The notes beneath the pieces are model-generated. The model did not search any database, was not told the origin of the DNA, and saw only the letters and a list, made by a program, of their open reading frames with translations. From Nageia nagi (taxonomy: Eukaryota > Pinophyta), in assembly GCA_050084985.1 (NCBI GenBank), contig JBITNC010000002.1, positions 23,312,001 to 23,376,000 on the forward strand: a DNA stretch of 64,000 bases, given 5' to 3'. Position numbers and translations under genes: made by a program. Position 1 is the stretch's first letter. Each line of letters begins with the position of its first letter. Shown in pieces: positions 48,584 to 59,733 of this stretch.

Positions 48584-50097
48584 TTAGACCCCTAAGATAA
48601 TATTAGTAGCACCCATTGGAATGGCAATCATTGGAATTTTTAGTACATATTCCTCCATGGTAAGATTGATATTATGGCACTTCCTTGAGCAATTTATAGT
48701 TCCTCCATCTGCAACCATCACTTGAAACTCTGGTGCTAGATATATGAAGCAATTCAAATCTTTGGCTATCTTGGAATGAATAAAATTATGTATACTACCA
48801 GAATCAATCAACACTATTACCTTTTTCTTCTTGATATATCTTTCTATCTTGAGAGTTTGAGGAGCAATAATTATACCCAATGCATTACAAGATATGGTGG
48901 GAGTCATTTCTTCAGTAGTAATCTCTTCTAATTCTTCAGTTGTGGATGATATTTCTTCTTCTTCTTCTTCCTCTTCACATTCTATGTAGAATAATTTTGT
49001 CTCCCCACACTTATGTCCTTTACTATACTTGCTATCATAATTGAAGCATAGACCCTTTGCTCGTCTTTCATCCATTTGTTGAGGTGTCAACCTTGTAGGT
49101 TTAGGTAAGTGAGAAGAAGGAACATTATTTTCTTTATAGGTGTTTGAGGGGAACCTTTTAGCAGCCATTGTCATATTTTTACTTTCAACCTTCCTTGCCA
49201 TCCTAAAAGCCATCTCTAAGGATGTTGGTTCAAATAGATGCACCTCATGTTGAATGTTATCCTTTAAGGTTCCCATAAAGAGATCCAATAATCTATCACT
49301 TGGTATGTCATCCACTCTAAGACTCAACTTTTGAAATTGTTAAATGTGCTCCATCATTGAACCTTTTTGCATTAGATTTGTCAATTGAGTAAAGAAGGAA
49401 TTATTCTTAAAATCCTCATGGTAGGCTATCAGTTCCTTTGTAAAAATGGACCAAGATATAATAGAACCCTTTTTATGTTCACAAAGCCATTGGTACCATA
49501 CAACCTACTCAGGATCTAGATACAAGGATGCAATAGTTACTTTTTGTGATGTTGGTACTTGGTGTAGATCAAAAAAGTGCTCCATATGAAATATCCAAGT
49601 GATGGGGTCCTTTCCATCAAACTTCCTCATGTCGATCTTGGGGAGTTGTATTCCCCTTGAGAACCATGCATGATTACTTCCATTAGTAGAAGCATATCCT
49701 CCTGAATTAGGCTTATTAATGAAGGGTTTATCTCCTTGAACAATATCATTATTTTCCTAATAACCTTGGGCCATATAAACATCTTTAGGAATCTTTCCCT
49801 TTGCCATATAAACATCTTTAGGAATCTTTCCCTTTGGGTTTTGTATGAATTGAAAATCTTTTCCATATTTTGATCCATATTAGTCACCAACTCCTCCCTC
49901 AAACTAATTAAACCAATTGATCTTACCATACCTTTTATCAAATCCCTTTTTAATTCCTCCAAATCACCCTTTTTTACACACCCTTTAACCAATTCTTCCA
50001 ATTGGGATATTCGAAAGGATATGTCTTCACTTTTTGCTATAGTCATGGATGAACCCTCTGGAGGTCTAGGTGGTGTAGTAATTTTTTTTGATGGCAT
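48584..50097 (-). pseudogene. Chromovirus F: gag and protease
   Basis: ATG at 50097 opens MPSKKITTPPRPPEG. A coiled-coil-like stretch (FRISQLEELVKGCVKKGDLE) follows, then gag blocks in other frames: FDGKDPITWIFHMEHFFDLH (49540-49620) and KSLRVDDIPSDRLLDLFMGT. 48584-49327 is open: GLCFNYDSKYSKGHKC is the chromovirus knuckle with one Cys lost, then an acidic run of glutamates, and the protease VIVLIDSGSIHNFIHSKIAK with DSG intact. An exact 33-bp tandem duplication lies at 49770-49835. Confidence 0.86.
49770..49835 (-). repeat. Exact 33-bp tandem duplication in F gag
   Basis: Two identical 33-base units, 49770-49802 and 49803-49835, each coding eleven residues (RERFLKMFIW plus Q or P). Confidence 0.92.
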
Positions 50098-51370
50098 TTT
50101 GACTAAGTATTACTATGGAGTAGGAATTTACCAAATGATTTAGTCAAAGGTCCTCATAGGAGTGTCCAGTTCTCACAAACCATGATATACCATAGGGTCC
50201 AACAATAGTACTTGGCCCAATATTTCAGAGTTCCAACCAAAGAGGATAGATTGTACCATTGATCGTACTACCTAACTACCTTTTGGTACATGTGGGTAGT
50301 CTCCTTGAGTGCTATTCTTGGTGTATTGTAAAAAAAAGGATGGTCAAAAGGTTAACTTGGTTGGTTTCAGGATTTTAGGGGGTCTCCCTATATACGCAAG
50401 GTACATGGGAGCTCAAATCTATGATAGTGCTGTCTAATACACAACTATTTGAAAAGGGCCTTTGATAATATACTCATGGTACATGAGGGAATCCTAAAGG
50501 ACCTCTCTATATACCATGTATGTGCATGAGCATGATGTCCTCTCTATATACTCAAAGGTACATGAGAGAATCCAACAATGGCCTAAGCGATATACTGCGA
50601 GTACATTGTAGGAGACCACAATTCCTTGGGATGTAGTGTTGGAAAAGTAATGATAGATCCTATGTTTAAAGACACTAGAACATGTATATACCTAAAATAA
50701 TCTCCTCTTTCTACTATTTCCAATAGCTTTTGAATCACCCCAAATAGACCTTCCAATCAAAATATATGCAAATTTAAAAAATTGTACCTTTTTAAATCGT
50801 GATTTGGAGACTGTTCTGTTGTCCGACCTTTTAAGTGATGTAAATATGAAATTTCAGCCCTTTAGAGTTTAAATTTTCTACCTATGGTATCTTCATATGT
50901 ATTATTTTCAATTCCATAGGTTTTTTCAAATTATGATATTCCAAGAGGAATTGGATGCAACGTTTCCAAAATGTGCTAATTTTTGGATTTTTTAGAAGAG
51001 TGAACTTTGTAGGAAGTGCCACGTGCCACCTATTTGTTACTAGACCTTGAAAATTGTACCAGATAAACTTAAGTCCATATCCTAACCAATAAAATAGTTT
51101 TTATAAAGTTTGGAGCTGTAAAACATCAGATATACACTTTTTAGCTAGAACACCTGTTTCAGATTTGCTTTTGAGACTAGTCACAAACCCTAACTTCCCA
51201 CAAGTGTAACTTGCAAAATATAGTGAACTAGGACCTAAAATTTTAACTAAGACTTATGTAGTATTTATTATAAAAACCCAATAAATTTAAAAATATGAAA
51301 CCTTTTAAAAAAATTGGTAGTGAAAATTCCATGATGACTAGTTTTGAGCAATGAAACCATAGAATCATCT
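50098..51370 (-). other. Chromovirus F leader with short repeats
   Basis: About 1.27 kb of non-coding leader. Between about 50285 and 50620 it has imperfect repeats around GGTACATG and TATATAC, for example near 50385, 50470, 50505, 50540 and 50585. No ORF was seen. Confidence 0.6.
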
Positions 51371-51382
51371 ACTCTGATACCA
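51371..51382 (-). other. Primer-binding site of chromovirus F
   Basis: TGGTATCAGAGT on the minus strand two bases after the LTR end, matching the initiator tRNA-Met PBS with one change. Confidence 0.88.
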
Positions 51383-51384
51383 AA

Positions 51385-51702
51385 TGTTATGAACCAAGTT
51401 CCCAAAATAGCATAAAATCACAAGAGAAAGAGCTTAATGCCTTGAATAAGAGATAAAATTAGTAATAATAAGCCACTTTGAGTGGGCAACCTCCTTTACA
51501 TTATATCAAATACACAATAATTGACAATACAAATGATAATACCTCCTTAGTATATATAAGAGTCCAAGGGTTGCCACTATAATGAAAGGACACTAACCGA
51601 CATAACAATAATAATGTAAGGGAATAACAATAACCATAGTGGGCTTCTATGGGACACATAATAACAATATATGGGCTACATTAGTATTATAGGGACCTAA
51701 CA
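51385..51702 (-). repeat. 5' LTR of chromovirus F
   Basis: 318 bp, TG...CA, about 6% different from the 3' LTR by eye count. Confidence 0.92.
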
Positions 51703-52299
51703 AGTTGCTACCACCAACTTTTGTGTACAATGTGTTTTCCATTGAGAATATCTGATAACTATTTTTCTGAAGGTACCAATCAATTTGGGTGTACTATGCT
51801 TGGGGTGCTTGTTTAAGGCCATAGAGAGCATTTTTGGGTTTATACACCTTATTTTCTTGATAAGGAATAATAAATCCTTTAATATGCTTAACATAAATAA
51901 CCTCCTTTAAATATCCATTAAGGAAAGTGGATTTGACATCCATCTGATAGACTATCAATCCAAAATGAGAGGTAAGTGCAAGCATAGATCTCATAGTTTC
52001 TAGTCAGGCCACCAAGGTAAAAGTCTCATCATAATCTAGCCCTTCTTTTGAGCATATCGTTTAGCAACTAGATGGGATTTATGCTTTATAATACTCCTAT
52101 TAGGATTATGCTTCAATTTATAAATCTACTTAACACCAATTACCTTTTTATCTTTGGGAAAAGGCACAAGCTCCCAGGTTCCATTCTTCTAGATTTGGTC
52201 AATATCATCCTCCATGGATTTCTTCCAATACTCATTGGTAGTAGCTTTAGTATATGAGGATAGCTTAACAAATTAATATATTAATGCATAAGAGATATT
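51703..52299 (-). pseudogene. Copia E: N-terminal part of RT
   Basis: 51794-51994: LTSHFGLIVYQMDVKSTFLN, GYLKEVIYVKHIKGF and NALYGLKQAP, the standard Copia RT blocks. Upstream at 52040-52230 NGTWELVPFPKDKK and KHKSHLVAKRYAQKKG are readable. It stops at the F insertion just before the catalytic YVDD. Confidence 0.85.
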
Positions 52300-53699
52300 T
52301 ACCTCTTAATTTCTAGCTCTGGTTTGTGATCAGGTCATTCTTTTGTTGAGCTCTTTATCTAGCATCAATGATGGAAGATGATAGCGATCACTTGTCCACT
52401 TATTTTTGGCTAGTGGAGTATGAGCAGTAGGAGACTAGTTTGGTTGTGCCTTCTATGGTGAGTTGGTGGCTAGTGAAGATGGTGATAAAGGTCGAGGAGG
52501 AGGAGGTGCAATAGTGTGAGAAGGTTCAAAATCTTCATCAAGTTGGAATTCAATAGTGGTATCTTCAACACCATTTTATTGATTAGTTATGTCCCCTTCT
52601 TCAAAAATCACATCTTTGTTGATGTGAATATTTCCACTTAGTGGATCCTAACACCTATAGGGCTTAAATGTTTCAAAGTATCCCACTAAAATGTATTTGA
52701 TGGATTTCTCATGAAGCTTCTTCCTATTTTCTTTTGGCATATGCACAAAATAGGTTGAGCTAAATATCAAGAGATGAGAAATGTTTGGCTATACACCAAA
52801 CTAAGCTTCATAAGGGGGTGTCATTTAAAACTTGAGTGGTAGACCTATTTATAATATAAATAGTAGTATGCACTCTTCACCATAAAAACTACTGGGAAGA
52901 CCCTTTTCTCTTATCATGCATCTAGCCATGTCAACTACTATTCTATTTTTCCTTTTAGCCACTCCATTCTATTATGGAGTGTAGGTAGTTGTATACTTCC
53001 TAACAATGCCATGCTAAATGAAGAAGTTCTTAAATTCATTAGAAATAAATTCTTCTCCTTGATCAATTCTAGAACTTTTAATGAAATAGCTAGATTGCTT
53101 TTCAATAAGAGATTTAAATTTAACAAAACTCTCAAAAGAGTTAGACTTATTTTGCAATAAATAAAGCTAGTTAATCCTAAAAAAATCATCAATAAAGATA
53201 AGCATATATTTTGACTTACTACCTTGGATGGGAATTTACATTGGTCCACATAGGTCTACATGCACCAACTGAAGAGGGTACTTGGCCTTGTATTGGTTCT
53301 TTGAAAAATTCACTTTGTGTTGCTTTCTTGTAATGCAACTTTCATAGACCTCACTGGGTGTATGGGAGATGGTAGGAAGGCCTCTAATCAACTTGTGCAA
53401 ACCATTTAATGAGTGAAAATTTAAATGAGCAAATATTCTATGCTATAACCAAGAAAAATCAATGGATTCTTTAGAAAAACTTATTGCTGGTGTCATCTTG
53501 AGCATATACATCCTATTTTCTTTCATATGGATGGTGGCTATAAGCTAGTTATTAGCCTCATTTACTATGGTGCACCCTTTCCATTTGAAGGTGGTTATAT
53601 ATCCCCTTATACTAAGCTAACCAATACTTAACAAATTATGCTTAAGAATAGGAAGAAAGAGAGTGCTATGCATATAAAATATCTTACTAACTTTCGACT
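52300..53699 (-). pseudogene. Copia E: integrase
   Basis: Broken frames. Around 52950-53250 one gives a QNGV-x-K-R-K-N-R pattern and an EFIS/DQGEEF stretch as in Copia integrase cores. Around 52700-52800 the C-terminal FSSTYFVHMPKENRKKLHEK and YILVGYFET blocks appear. The frame 52938-53249 is a shadow of these. No intact catalytic triad was followed. Confidence 0.7.
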
Positions 53700-54823
53700 T
53701 AAAGGCAACATTCCCTCTACCATGGATGTTGGCACTTTTTTTTGTCATCAAAACTAACTTGGATTGTGACATTGGTGTTATTATTAAGAAACAAGACTTT
53801 GTTTTTAGTCATATGGTTAGAACACCCACTATCCAAGTACCATACATCTTCTTCTTTAGCTCAAAAACCACTACATGTGAGGAACATGTTGCTCTCAACC
53901 TGATCTTCAACATAAGGATCTTTGAGCTTGGGATTATTCTTCTTTAAATGTGATTCTATGACCATATTTGTTACAAAATTCATAATATATAGGGGTATCA
54001 TCTTGTAATCTTCCCCTAGAATGACCTCTTCCATGACCTTTTCTTTCTCTACCTTAGCCATTGCTTCTTCCACTCAATGATCCACCTCTTCTATGAGAGG
54101 ATGAAGAATAAGAACTAGGAGTTGGTGAAGAGGACTCTCAACCCTTCATTTTCCATTTTCCTTGGAAATCTTGTTCCAAAGACTCAACCCTATCACTAAT
54201 TTTATATTAATAGGTAGTTAGACTAACCTGCAACTTTGCAAGCATGAGTTGGGAAAGATCCTTTGCTTCTTCAATGGTAATGGTAATGGGATCAAAACTT
54301 CTAGGCAAGCTTAAAAGCACCTTTTCCACACTTTTGGTGTCTCCCATCTCTTCATCATGTGAATGGAGAGCATTTACAAGATCTTAGGAAAGAAGACACT
54401 TATATTCTCTTCCTCTCTCATATGGAGAGATTTGAACTCCATTCTTAACAATTAGAGCTTTACCACATAGACCTTGGTGATCCTTTGTATATGGTCTCCA
54501 AGATCTCCCATGCCTCCTTAGAAGTATTACACTATGCAATTTTAGGGAAGATGGACAATCTATCCTAGACTAGATGGCAAATAATGGCTTGACATCTTTC
54601 TTATGGTTCTCGAACATATCTTTCTTCCCATATACAGTCATGTCTGCAAGGGCAACTTCATTTGAGTTAATAAAACCTTGGGAAATAAATATCTATAGGT
54701 CTTGAGATAAGAAATGTCCTCATTCAAATATTACAATACTCATAATGGTCTCCATTGAAAATGGGAATCTACAACTACAATGAATTTCCTAGCTTCAAAT
54801 CCATTTAACCCAATCAATCTCCT
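53700..54823 (-). pseudogene. Copia E: gag and protease
   Basis: Fragments on the minus strand: LPRSFDPITITIEEAKDLSQ (about 54260-54320), YEFCNKYGH (about 53970-54000, half of a zinc knuckle), and VWYLDSGCSNHMT (about 53810-53850), the Copia protease active site. Several shifts and stops. Gag begins soon after the PBS. Confidence 0.75.
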
Positions 54824-54835
54824 GCTCTGATACCA
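54824..54835 (-). other. Primer-binding site of Copia E
   Basis: TGGTATCAGAGC on the minus strand, just inside the 5' LTR; complementary to initiator tRNA-Met. Confidence 0.88.
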
Positions 54836-54838
54836 ATT

Positions 54839-55779
54839 AAATATTTTGAAGCAAAAAATAATAATAATGTGTAGCTAGAATACAGTAAGGCTTATCAAAG
54901 GCAAAATAAATAGTGAGAAAAAAATTGGTGACCAAAATATATTTGTATTGTAGAGAAGTGAAAAATATTACATGGCTCTCTTGGAGCTAAACATCAAAAC
55001 ATACACCTCTTATTTTGCATCATCTTTTCATCATCTTTTTTTATGTATAGGATATCTATATTTATTCTAAGATAAAATATCATATGTCCACAACTTGGTC
55101 AAAATAAAATTAAATACAACATGGCTCTATGCATGCATTCTATCATCCTTTCTATAGAGTCTAGAGGATGCCCATGCCTTTTCCATCTGCATGACATCTG
55201 AAATACATTAAATGCTTTCAAAAGGTAGATAAACCATTTTTGTACAAAAATTTAATTCTAATGTTTAAAAATTAATGTTGATGGTTGAGCATTTAATTTT
55301 GAAGTAGAAATCCCTTAGAATGACTTTTATAGAATGTTAATACAAGTTCCAGAGAAAGAGGGACATCATTACATAAAATGACCCAAGGTACAGAGCCTAA
55401 AATGGTGATGTTATTTACCAAAAATAAAGGGTGTTATCAATAATTAGAGCTCAAAAGGTATTAAGCTTTGAGTGCAACAAGTACCAAAGAGAAGGAGATA
55501 ATGCTTAGAGAAGGAAGTCCTGAATGTAGAAGTAATACATCCTAAAGAATAAGTCCTAATGCAATGACTAAAACCCAAAGTGATAGTAATGTTCAAAGTG
55601 AAAATGAAGATAGAGCCTGGAAGGAGAAAACACTCAAAGGTTGGAGAGAGTAAACTCGAAGTGAAGGAATTAGAAACAAATAGTCCTAGGGAAGATGATG
55701 CCTGGGAAGACCTCCAGATAAGATAGAGCCTAGAGAAAAATGATACATCTTGGAGTCTAGAGATTAATATTTTTAATTA
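54839..55779 (-). repeat. 5' LTR of Copia E
   Basis: About 941 bp, matching 43124-44079 with many substitutions and small indels, so E is clearly older than D. Confidence 0.83.
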
Positions 55780-55784
55780 ATGGC

Positions 55785-56395
55785 ATATTAATATAATTTT
55801 TTTTCCATATACTTTAGAATGAGATTTAAATCTCAAACCTCATTGGCTTTTGACACTGTAGAAGTAGGACATTTATTATGATTATTGTTGGTTTTGATGC
55901 ATGCTAAGATGAGAGAGGTGAGTATGCTAGGTGGTAGTCTATCATTCTAGCACATCTTCCACCCAAGTGTGTTTGGCAAACAATGTTTGTGTTAGTCTAT
56001 CATTATCACTTCCTACACAATTCTATCAAGTAGAGACCACATTCAGGCACAAGATTTTCCTCAAATAGTGTTTGGCTATTACAAACTATACCATGAATTG
56101 GCCACAAGTCTATCAGAAGGCTATGATCTATATGGTCTCCATATTTTTCATGGAGTATGATAATTTCATATTACCAACAACTTGGCTTTCCTTGTCATAC
56201 TTCCTCTTTATGGATGATGCTAGAATGCTAGGATGGGGTGCATTATTTGCATGTTGATTATCTCTTTGAACTGAACTCAACACTTTATAGGGTCTTCACA
56301 CCTAGTACTTCCTTTGGATCTTTGCAAGAATAATTCATCCACAAGATTAATGGTAACAAAATATTTATTTACTATAAGATGGTGCTATGATATCA
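55785..56395 (-). other. Copia C leader, outer part, with degenerate PBS
   Basis: Non-coding stretch between E and the C 5' LTR. TGATATCATAGC (minus, 56384-56395) matches TGGTATCAGAGC at 10 of 12 places and directly follows the LTR end, so it is the decayed PBS. With 42799-43118 the leader totals about 0.93 kb, long for an element with such short LTRs. Confidence 0.6.
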
Positions 56396-56558
56396 TATCA
56401 AAAATGAGCACAAATTGATATATTGCATTAATGAGGAGAGTTTGAGAGTTACAAATCGAGTACAATAACAAACTAAATAACTACCATTATACAGTTAGAA
56501 ATGTATTTATTATTAATTACCACTAATGTAGATAGTTAGTGTATTATTATTTCTAATA
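56396..56558 (-). repeat. 5' LTR of Copia C
   Basis: About 163 bp, TATTAGAAATAATAATACAC at 56558 to TTTTTGATA at 56396. It shares with the 3' LTR the phrases listed there but has an extra ~20 bp segment. Confidence 0.72.
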
Positions 56559-56987
56559 GCATTAAAATTTAACAATTTACATATATGTGGATAAGTCTCT
56601 CTTGTAAGAACTCATGGGTAGATGGACCAATTCATGTCCAATGTAATTAATGAGTGAATTAAGGAGCTTACCTTCTATAAGGGCATTATTGGCAATCTTG
56701 ATTTTCAAGAGTTGGAGGGCATTATGAAAATGTGAGCAACCAGAGACCATCACCTTCAAAGCGATGGAGGTGGAGGTGGTCTTATGGCCATCTATTTCTA
56801 CCTTTATTAATATATGATTTTGATTGTAGAGAGTGAAGAGGATTTCTTTCATAAATGATGAATAAAGTTGAGTAAGAGGAATATTTGTATAATTTTGGTG
56901 GGTAAGTGGTGAGATCATATGATTATTTTGAAAATGAGAAACCATTATATTCAAAAGGAAAGGAGGTGGAGGGGGTGTTATGGACAT
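56559..56987 (-). pseudogene. PPR protein gene relic, 5' part
   Basis: One frame next to the insertion reads FLQERLIHIYVNC, a stop, then ILM, which joins MDAREVFE at 3793 across Copia C. This is the helix pair of a plant PPR unit (usual form L-I-x-M-Y-x-K-C-G-x-x-x-D-A-R-x-V-F). A 136-codon open frame (56577-56987) in another phase covers the upstream part and may be the N-terminal region after a frameshift. The link to the left part rests on the frame and on the shared five bases. Confidence 0.6.
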
Positions 56988-57050
56988 ATATTTATATTTC
57001 TACCTATATTAATATATGATTTTGATTGCATAGAGTGAAGAGGATTTCTA
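56762..57050. repeat. Two ~95-bp direct repeats about 194 bp apart
   Basis: Segments near 56762-56865 and 56955-57050 share GGAGGTGGAGG, TTATGG, ATATATGATTTTGATTG and AGAGTGAAGAGGATTTCT. An old duplication in or before the PPR 5' region. Confidence 0.7.
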
Positions 57051-57084
57051 TCATGAAATGAAGGAAGTGAGGATTTTGGGATGA

Positions 57085-57175
57085 TAATGGTGGAGTAGGT
57101 CACCTGCATAACCAAGAAGCTTAAATAGTGCATGTATAATGATTCACTTATAATGCACTAAGAGTCACCAATGAC
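57085..57175 (-). pseudogene. Second PPR relic fragment
   Basis: NHYTCTI and, after a one-base shift, KLLGYAGDLL match the N-H-Y-x-C-M-V-D-L-L-G-x-A-G pattern near the end of PPR proteins. It lies upstream of the 5' part above, so it belongs to another copy or to a rearranged piece. Confidence 0.55.
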
Positions 57176-58145
57176 CAAATGTAACAACATGTAGCTTGCA
57201 ACAACCATTTCTTTGAATCTAGACCTAAAATACTCACAAAGCAAAAATAGCCATCCAAAGCAGGTTATAATCCTCACTTTACTCCCCTGATAATAAATAG
57301 AATATTCCACTCTCTTCAATCTTGGTCCAAAGAAGCTAAGGTCAAACACTTTTCTAACAATATCCCCATTATTCCTACTAATACACACAATTCCTCTTTA
57401 GAAGAAACCCTAGGCAAATAACTCACCATCACCCAACCACTCCATATTGATGCAAAGTCCCGTCCCCATAATTCCCCAAAGTATTTAAAATTATGGTAAA
57501 AATGATAATTGATTGACAAGATACATAGAATAATACTTATTAGGTGCTCTTTGTAATGGTATTTTCTCTTATCTATACAACTCCCTTGACTTAGATCAAG
57601 TGTTCTAACCCCCTCAGATCGAAATGGTACAAGCTAAGTGCTCTACTCCCTTATCTATTCTTCTCGAAAAACTCAAAATATTATAAGTGCCCTCCTAATT
57701 TCCTAGATAAAATATTATTATTTTTTTGGTTTACATTAAGGGTTAGTTTTTACCTACCTCCTTATGATTTAAGGGGTGGTTAAAAATTACCCCTAAAAAC
57801 CCCCACCAAAATCCAAAAATGAGGTACTTAAAAATTGTCACACCAAAATTGCCTCAAATTACATTCCTCCAAAGCCTTGGTATACTATCTTTAAAATCAA
57901 TGGAAAGGTGAGGATCCCTCACTCCATATCAAAAATTTTATGGTTTTCTACACATTCAATCCTAGAGTGGATTCCATTTATGATTTAGAATGTATAAGAT
58001 ATAAGAAAATCATGAAAATGAAACTAGACACTAATCAAAAGGGTAGACATAAAAACCAACTAATAAGTTAGCTATAGAGGGGGGAAATCTTAATGTGAAA
58101 GGTAAGTTTACTATCCTTAGGATCCTCTTTACCCCTCATTCTTGA
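57176..58145. other. Unassigned stretch
   Basis: Open frames of 67-76 codons at 57158-57519 (minus) have no recognisable motif. The rest is AT-rich and non-coding to my reading. Confidence 0.5.
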
Positions 58146-59243
58146 TGAGTTTCATTTCATGGAATGTTAATCAGCTCAAAGAAAATAGTCTCTTCAAACA
58201 TAATGAAATTAAAAGGATGATTAAAATAAATAAGTCATAGTTAGTTTTCCTTAATGAGAATAAAAAATCAATGGAAGGAATATAGATACTGATGATGAAA
58301 ATAAGGTTGATGGAAAAATTGGAGTCTCTCCATATCCAAGGTATATTAGGAGGTCTCACTTGCCTTTGGGATTTGAGATAATTTATGGTTCACACAAGTA
58401 TATGAAGTCAGGGTATTCTAGGTATCTTGGCCATGGAAAATAATCAAACTAAAATCTAATATGCATCAACATATATGTAGTCAACACATTGGAAGAAATG
58501 GATTTATATTCAACAACTCTTCTTTGAATATCCTACAGCTTAGATTATCATAGGAGGTGACTTCAACACCACCCTTTATTTTGAGGAGAAAGTGGGAGGA
58601 ATTAAAGTACTACATGCAACCTCATATCTAATGCAATATCACATAAGGTATATGTATTTAATTTATATCAAAGCAAAAAATGGAATGATGACATACTCCA
58701 ATTAGAGGTAGGGATTAAATTACATATTAAAATGCTTGAATAGGTTCTTGATTTAATAAGAGCTCCTTCTCCATGGTGCAATTCCAAAAGCATTCACTCT
58801 CAACAATGTTAGGTTAGATTATTGTCTAGTGAAGTTAGATATTTAGAGCACCAAGCATAGAAATACTCCTTTTAGATTCCAAATAAGTATGTGGATTTGG
58901 GATATTACCTTTATACCTCTATTCCAATAATGGTGGTTGGAAGGTAAGACTAGCTATGGTTGTATAATATATTATTTTGTAAAGTGACTTTAGTTTCTTA
59001 AAACTAGAAGTAACACATAGAACTTGAAATACTTTAGAGATATTAAGGAAAGGAGGGATCAATTAGAATGCCAACTTGAATAGGTGAATAAGAAAATATA
59101 GTCCTCAAGAATTACAAAAGATCTCAAGAAATTTAGGGAAAATAATAAGCTAATTTTCCCTCATCAATTATTTAATTTCATGATGATTTCATGGAAAAAT
59201 GACTTAGCATTGGTGGGAATTCACAAGATTCCTTTATTGAAAG
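58146..59243 (+). pseudogene. L1-type LINE ORF2 relic, endonuclease region
   Basis: Frame pieces read MSFISWNVNQLKENSLFKHN, IIIGGDFNTTLYFEEKVGGI, LDYCLVKLDI, TPFRFQISMWIWDITFIPLF and WWLEGKTSYG. These match the APE-type endonuclease of plant L1 LINEs (start M-x-x-I-S-W-N, the GDFN catalytic motif, then F-R-F-x-x-M-W and WW between endonuclease and RT). Many stops. The sequence ends at the LTR at 59244, and no LINE RT was found beyond it, so it is truncated or split there. Confidence 0.8.
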
Positions 59244-59720
59244 TGTTGGAAGGTATAATGCATTATTGTAAAGGTTATGCAATAATATTCTATGTAATTT
59301 CAATAATACTTAAGGGTATCATTTGATACCTTAAGTATTTAAGTGAATATAATAATGTAACTTATCCTACACTCCATATCATGAGCATGCCCTTTGGGTA
59401 AAAGGATGTGCATGTCATGTTTTTGTACATAGGGTAAAAGGGTGATCCAAAGAGAAATTTTGGCCTATAAATAGAAGGATCCCTCTTTGGATCATACAAC
59501 AATTTGTGGAGTAAAGTTATGCTATAGGATAGTGTTTAGAAGAAATGTTTTGGAGGATTGTAAGAGTTCATATTTGTTAAGAAGTGAGATCTAGTTAGTG
59601 GATGTACTCCTAGTTGGAGGAACCACTTACATCTTGAGTTATGTTTGTGAGATTGTTTTGTAAGCTTTCATGTGATCTTAGAAGTTTAGAGTTGTTTAGT
59701 ATATAGTTAAAATCCTTAAT
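59244..59720 (+). repeat. LTR G (S2/H family), 5' LTR with PBS
   Basis: TGTTGGAAGGTATAATGC ... about 477 bp; TATA box TATAAATA at 59466-59473. Matches S2 (34224-34716) and, inverted, H (63175-63619), including GGGTATCATTTGATACC and GAGCATGC phrases. Followed at 59722 by a PBS, so it is the 5' LTR of an element whose interior is now unclear. Confidence 0.85.
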
Positions 59721-59721
59721 T

Positions 59722-59733
59722 TGGTATCAAAGC
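59722..59733 (+). other. Primer-binding site after LTR G
   Basis: TGGTATCAAAGC, one base from the initiator tRNA-Met PBS, two bases after the LTR. Confidence 0.8.

Larger units (their letters stand above)
45199..51702 (-). mobile_element. Chromovirus F (Ty3-Gypsy with chromodomain), 6.5 kb
   Basis: LTRs of 317-318 bp (45199-45515 and 51385-51702) differ at about 20 positions by eye. PBS and PPT are present. Order on the minus strand is gag, protease, RT, RNase H, integrase, chromodomain. It interrupts the RT of Copia E; left flank agaag and right flank agttg suggest a TSD of which one copy has mutated, because E's reading resumes only if 5 bases are dropped. Gag with a C-terminal acid run and a DSG protease resembles the chromovirus group. 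Stops and an altered RT catalytic box make it inactive. Confidence 0.93.
43124..55779 (-). mobile_element. Copia element E, about 6.2 kb without chromovirus F
   Basis: Long LTRs (43124-44079 and 54839-55779) lie on either side of a minus-strand Copia interior with PBS and PPT. Flanks atggg (43119-43123) and atggc (55780-55784) are a TSD with one mismatch. The interior holds gag, protease, integrase, RT and RNase H, with chromovirus F inserted in RT. LTR ends are TAATT... rather than TG..., so the exact termini are uncertain by a few bases. All domains are stop-ridden. E sits in the leader of Copia C. Confidence 0.85.
3799..56558 (-). mobile_element. Copia element C, about 5.3 kb once nested insertions are removed
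   Basis: This Ty1-Copia element is split into six pieces by later insertions. Its LTRs are short (about 146 and 163 bp) at 3799-3944 and 56396-56558. The flanking bases ccatt (3794-3798) and gcatt (56559-56563) match at 4 of 5 positions and look like the TSD. Coding pieces run on the minus strand: gag start (42397-42798), gag end to protease to integrase to RT (34722-37282), a 68-base RT piece (34156-34223), then RT end and RNase H (3945-4951). At each junction the protein alignment resumes in the expected place once the inserted element is removed. The host for A, S2, D and E is therefore the oldest transposon in the stack. Domain order gag-PR-INT-RT-RH is that of Copia. Confidence 0.8.

Noticed and set aside
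43123-55779. Possible two separate Copia elements around chromovirus F
   Set aside because: RT halves at 44880-45193 and 51703-52299 join in frame at the F insertion, and both outer blocks are matching LTRs, so it is one element.
56072-56257. 61-codon plus-strand frame with hydrophobic residues next to the C 5' LTR
   Set aside because: Short, opposite to the element and without motif; treated as leader of Copia C.
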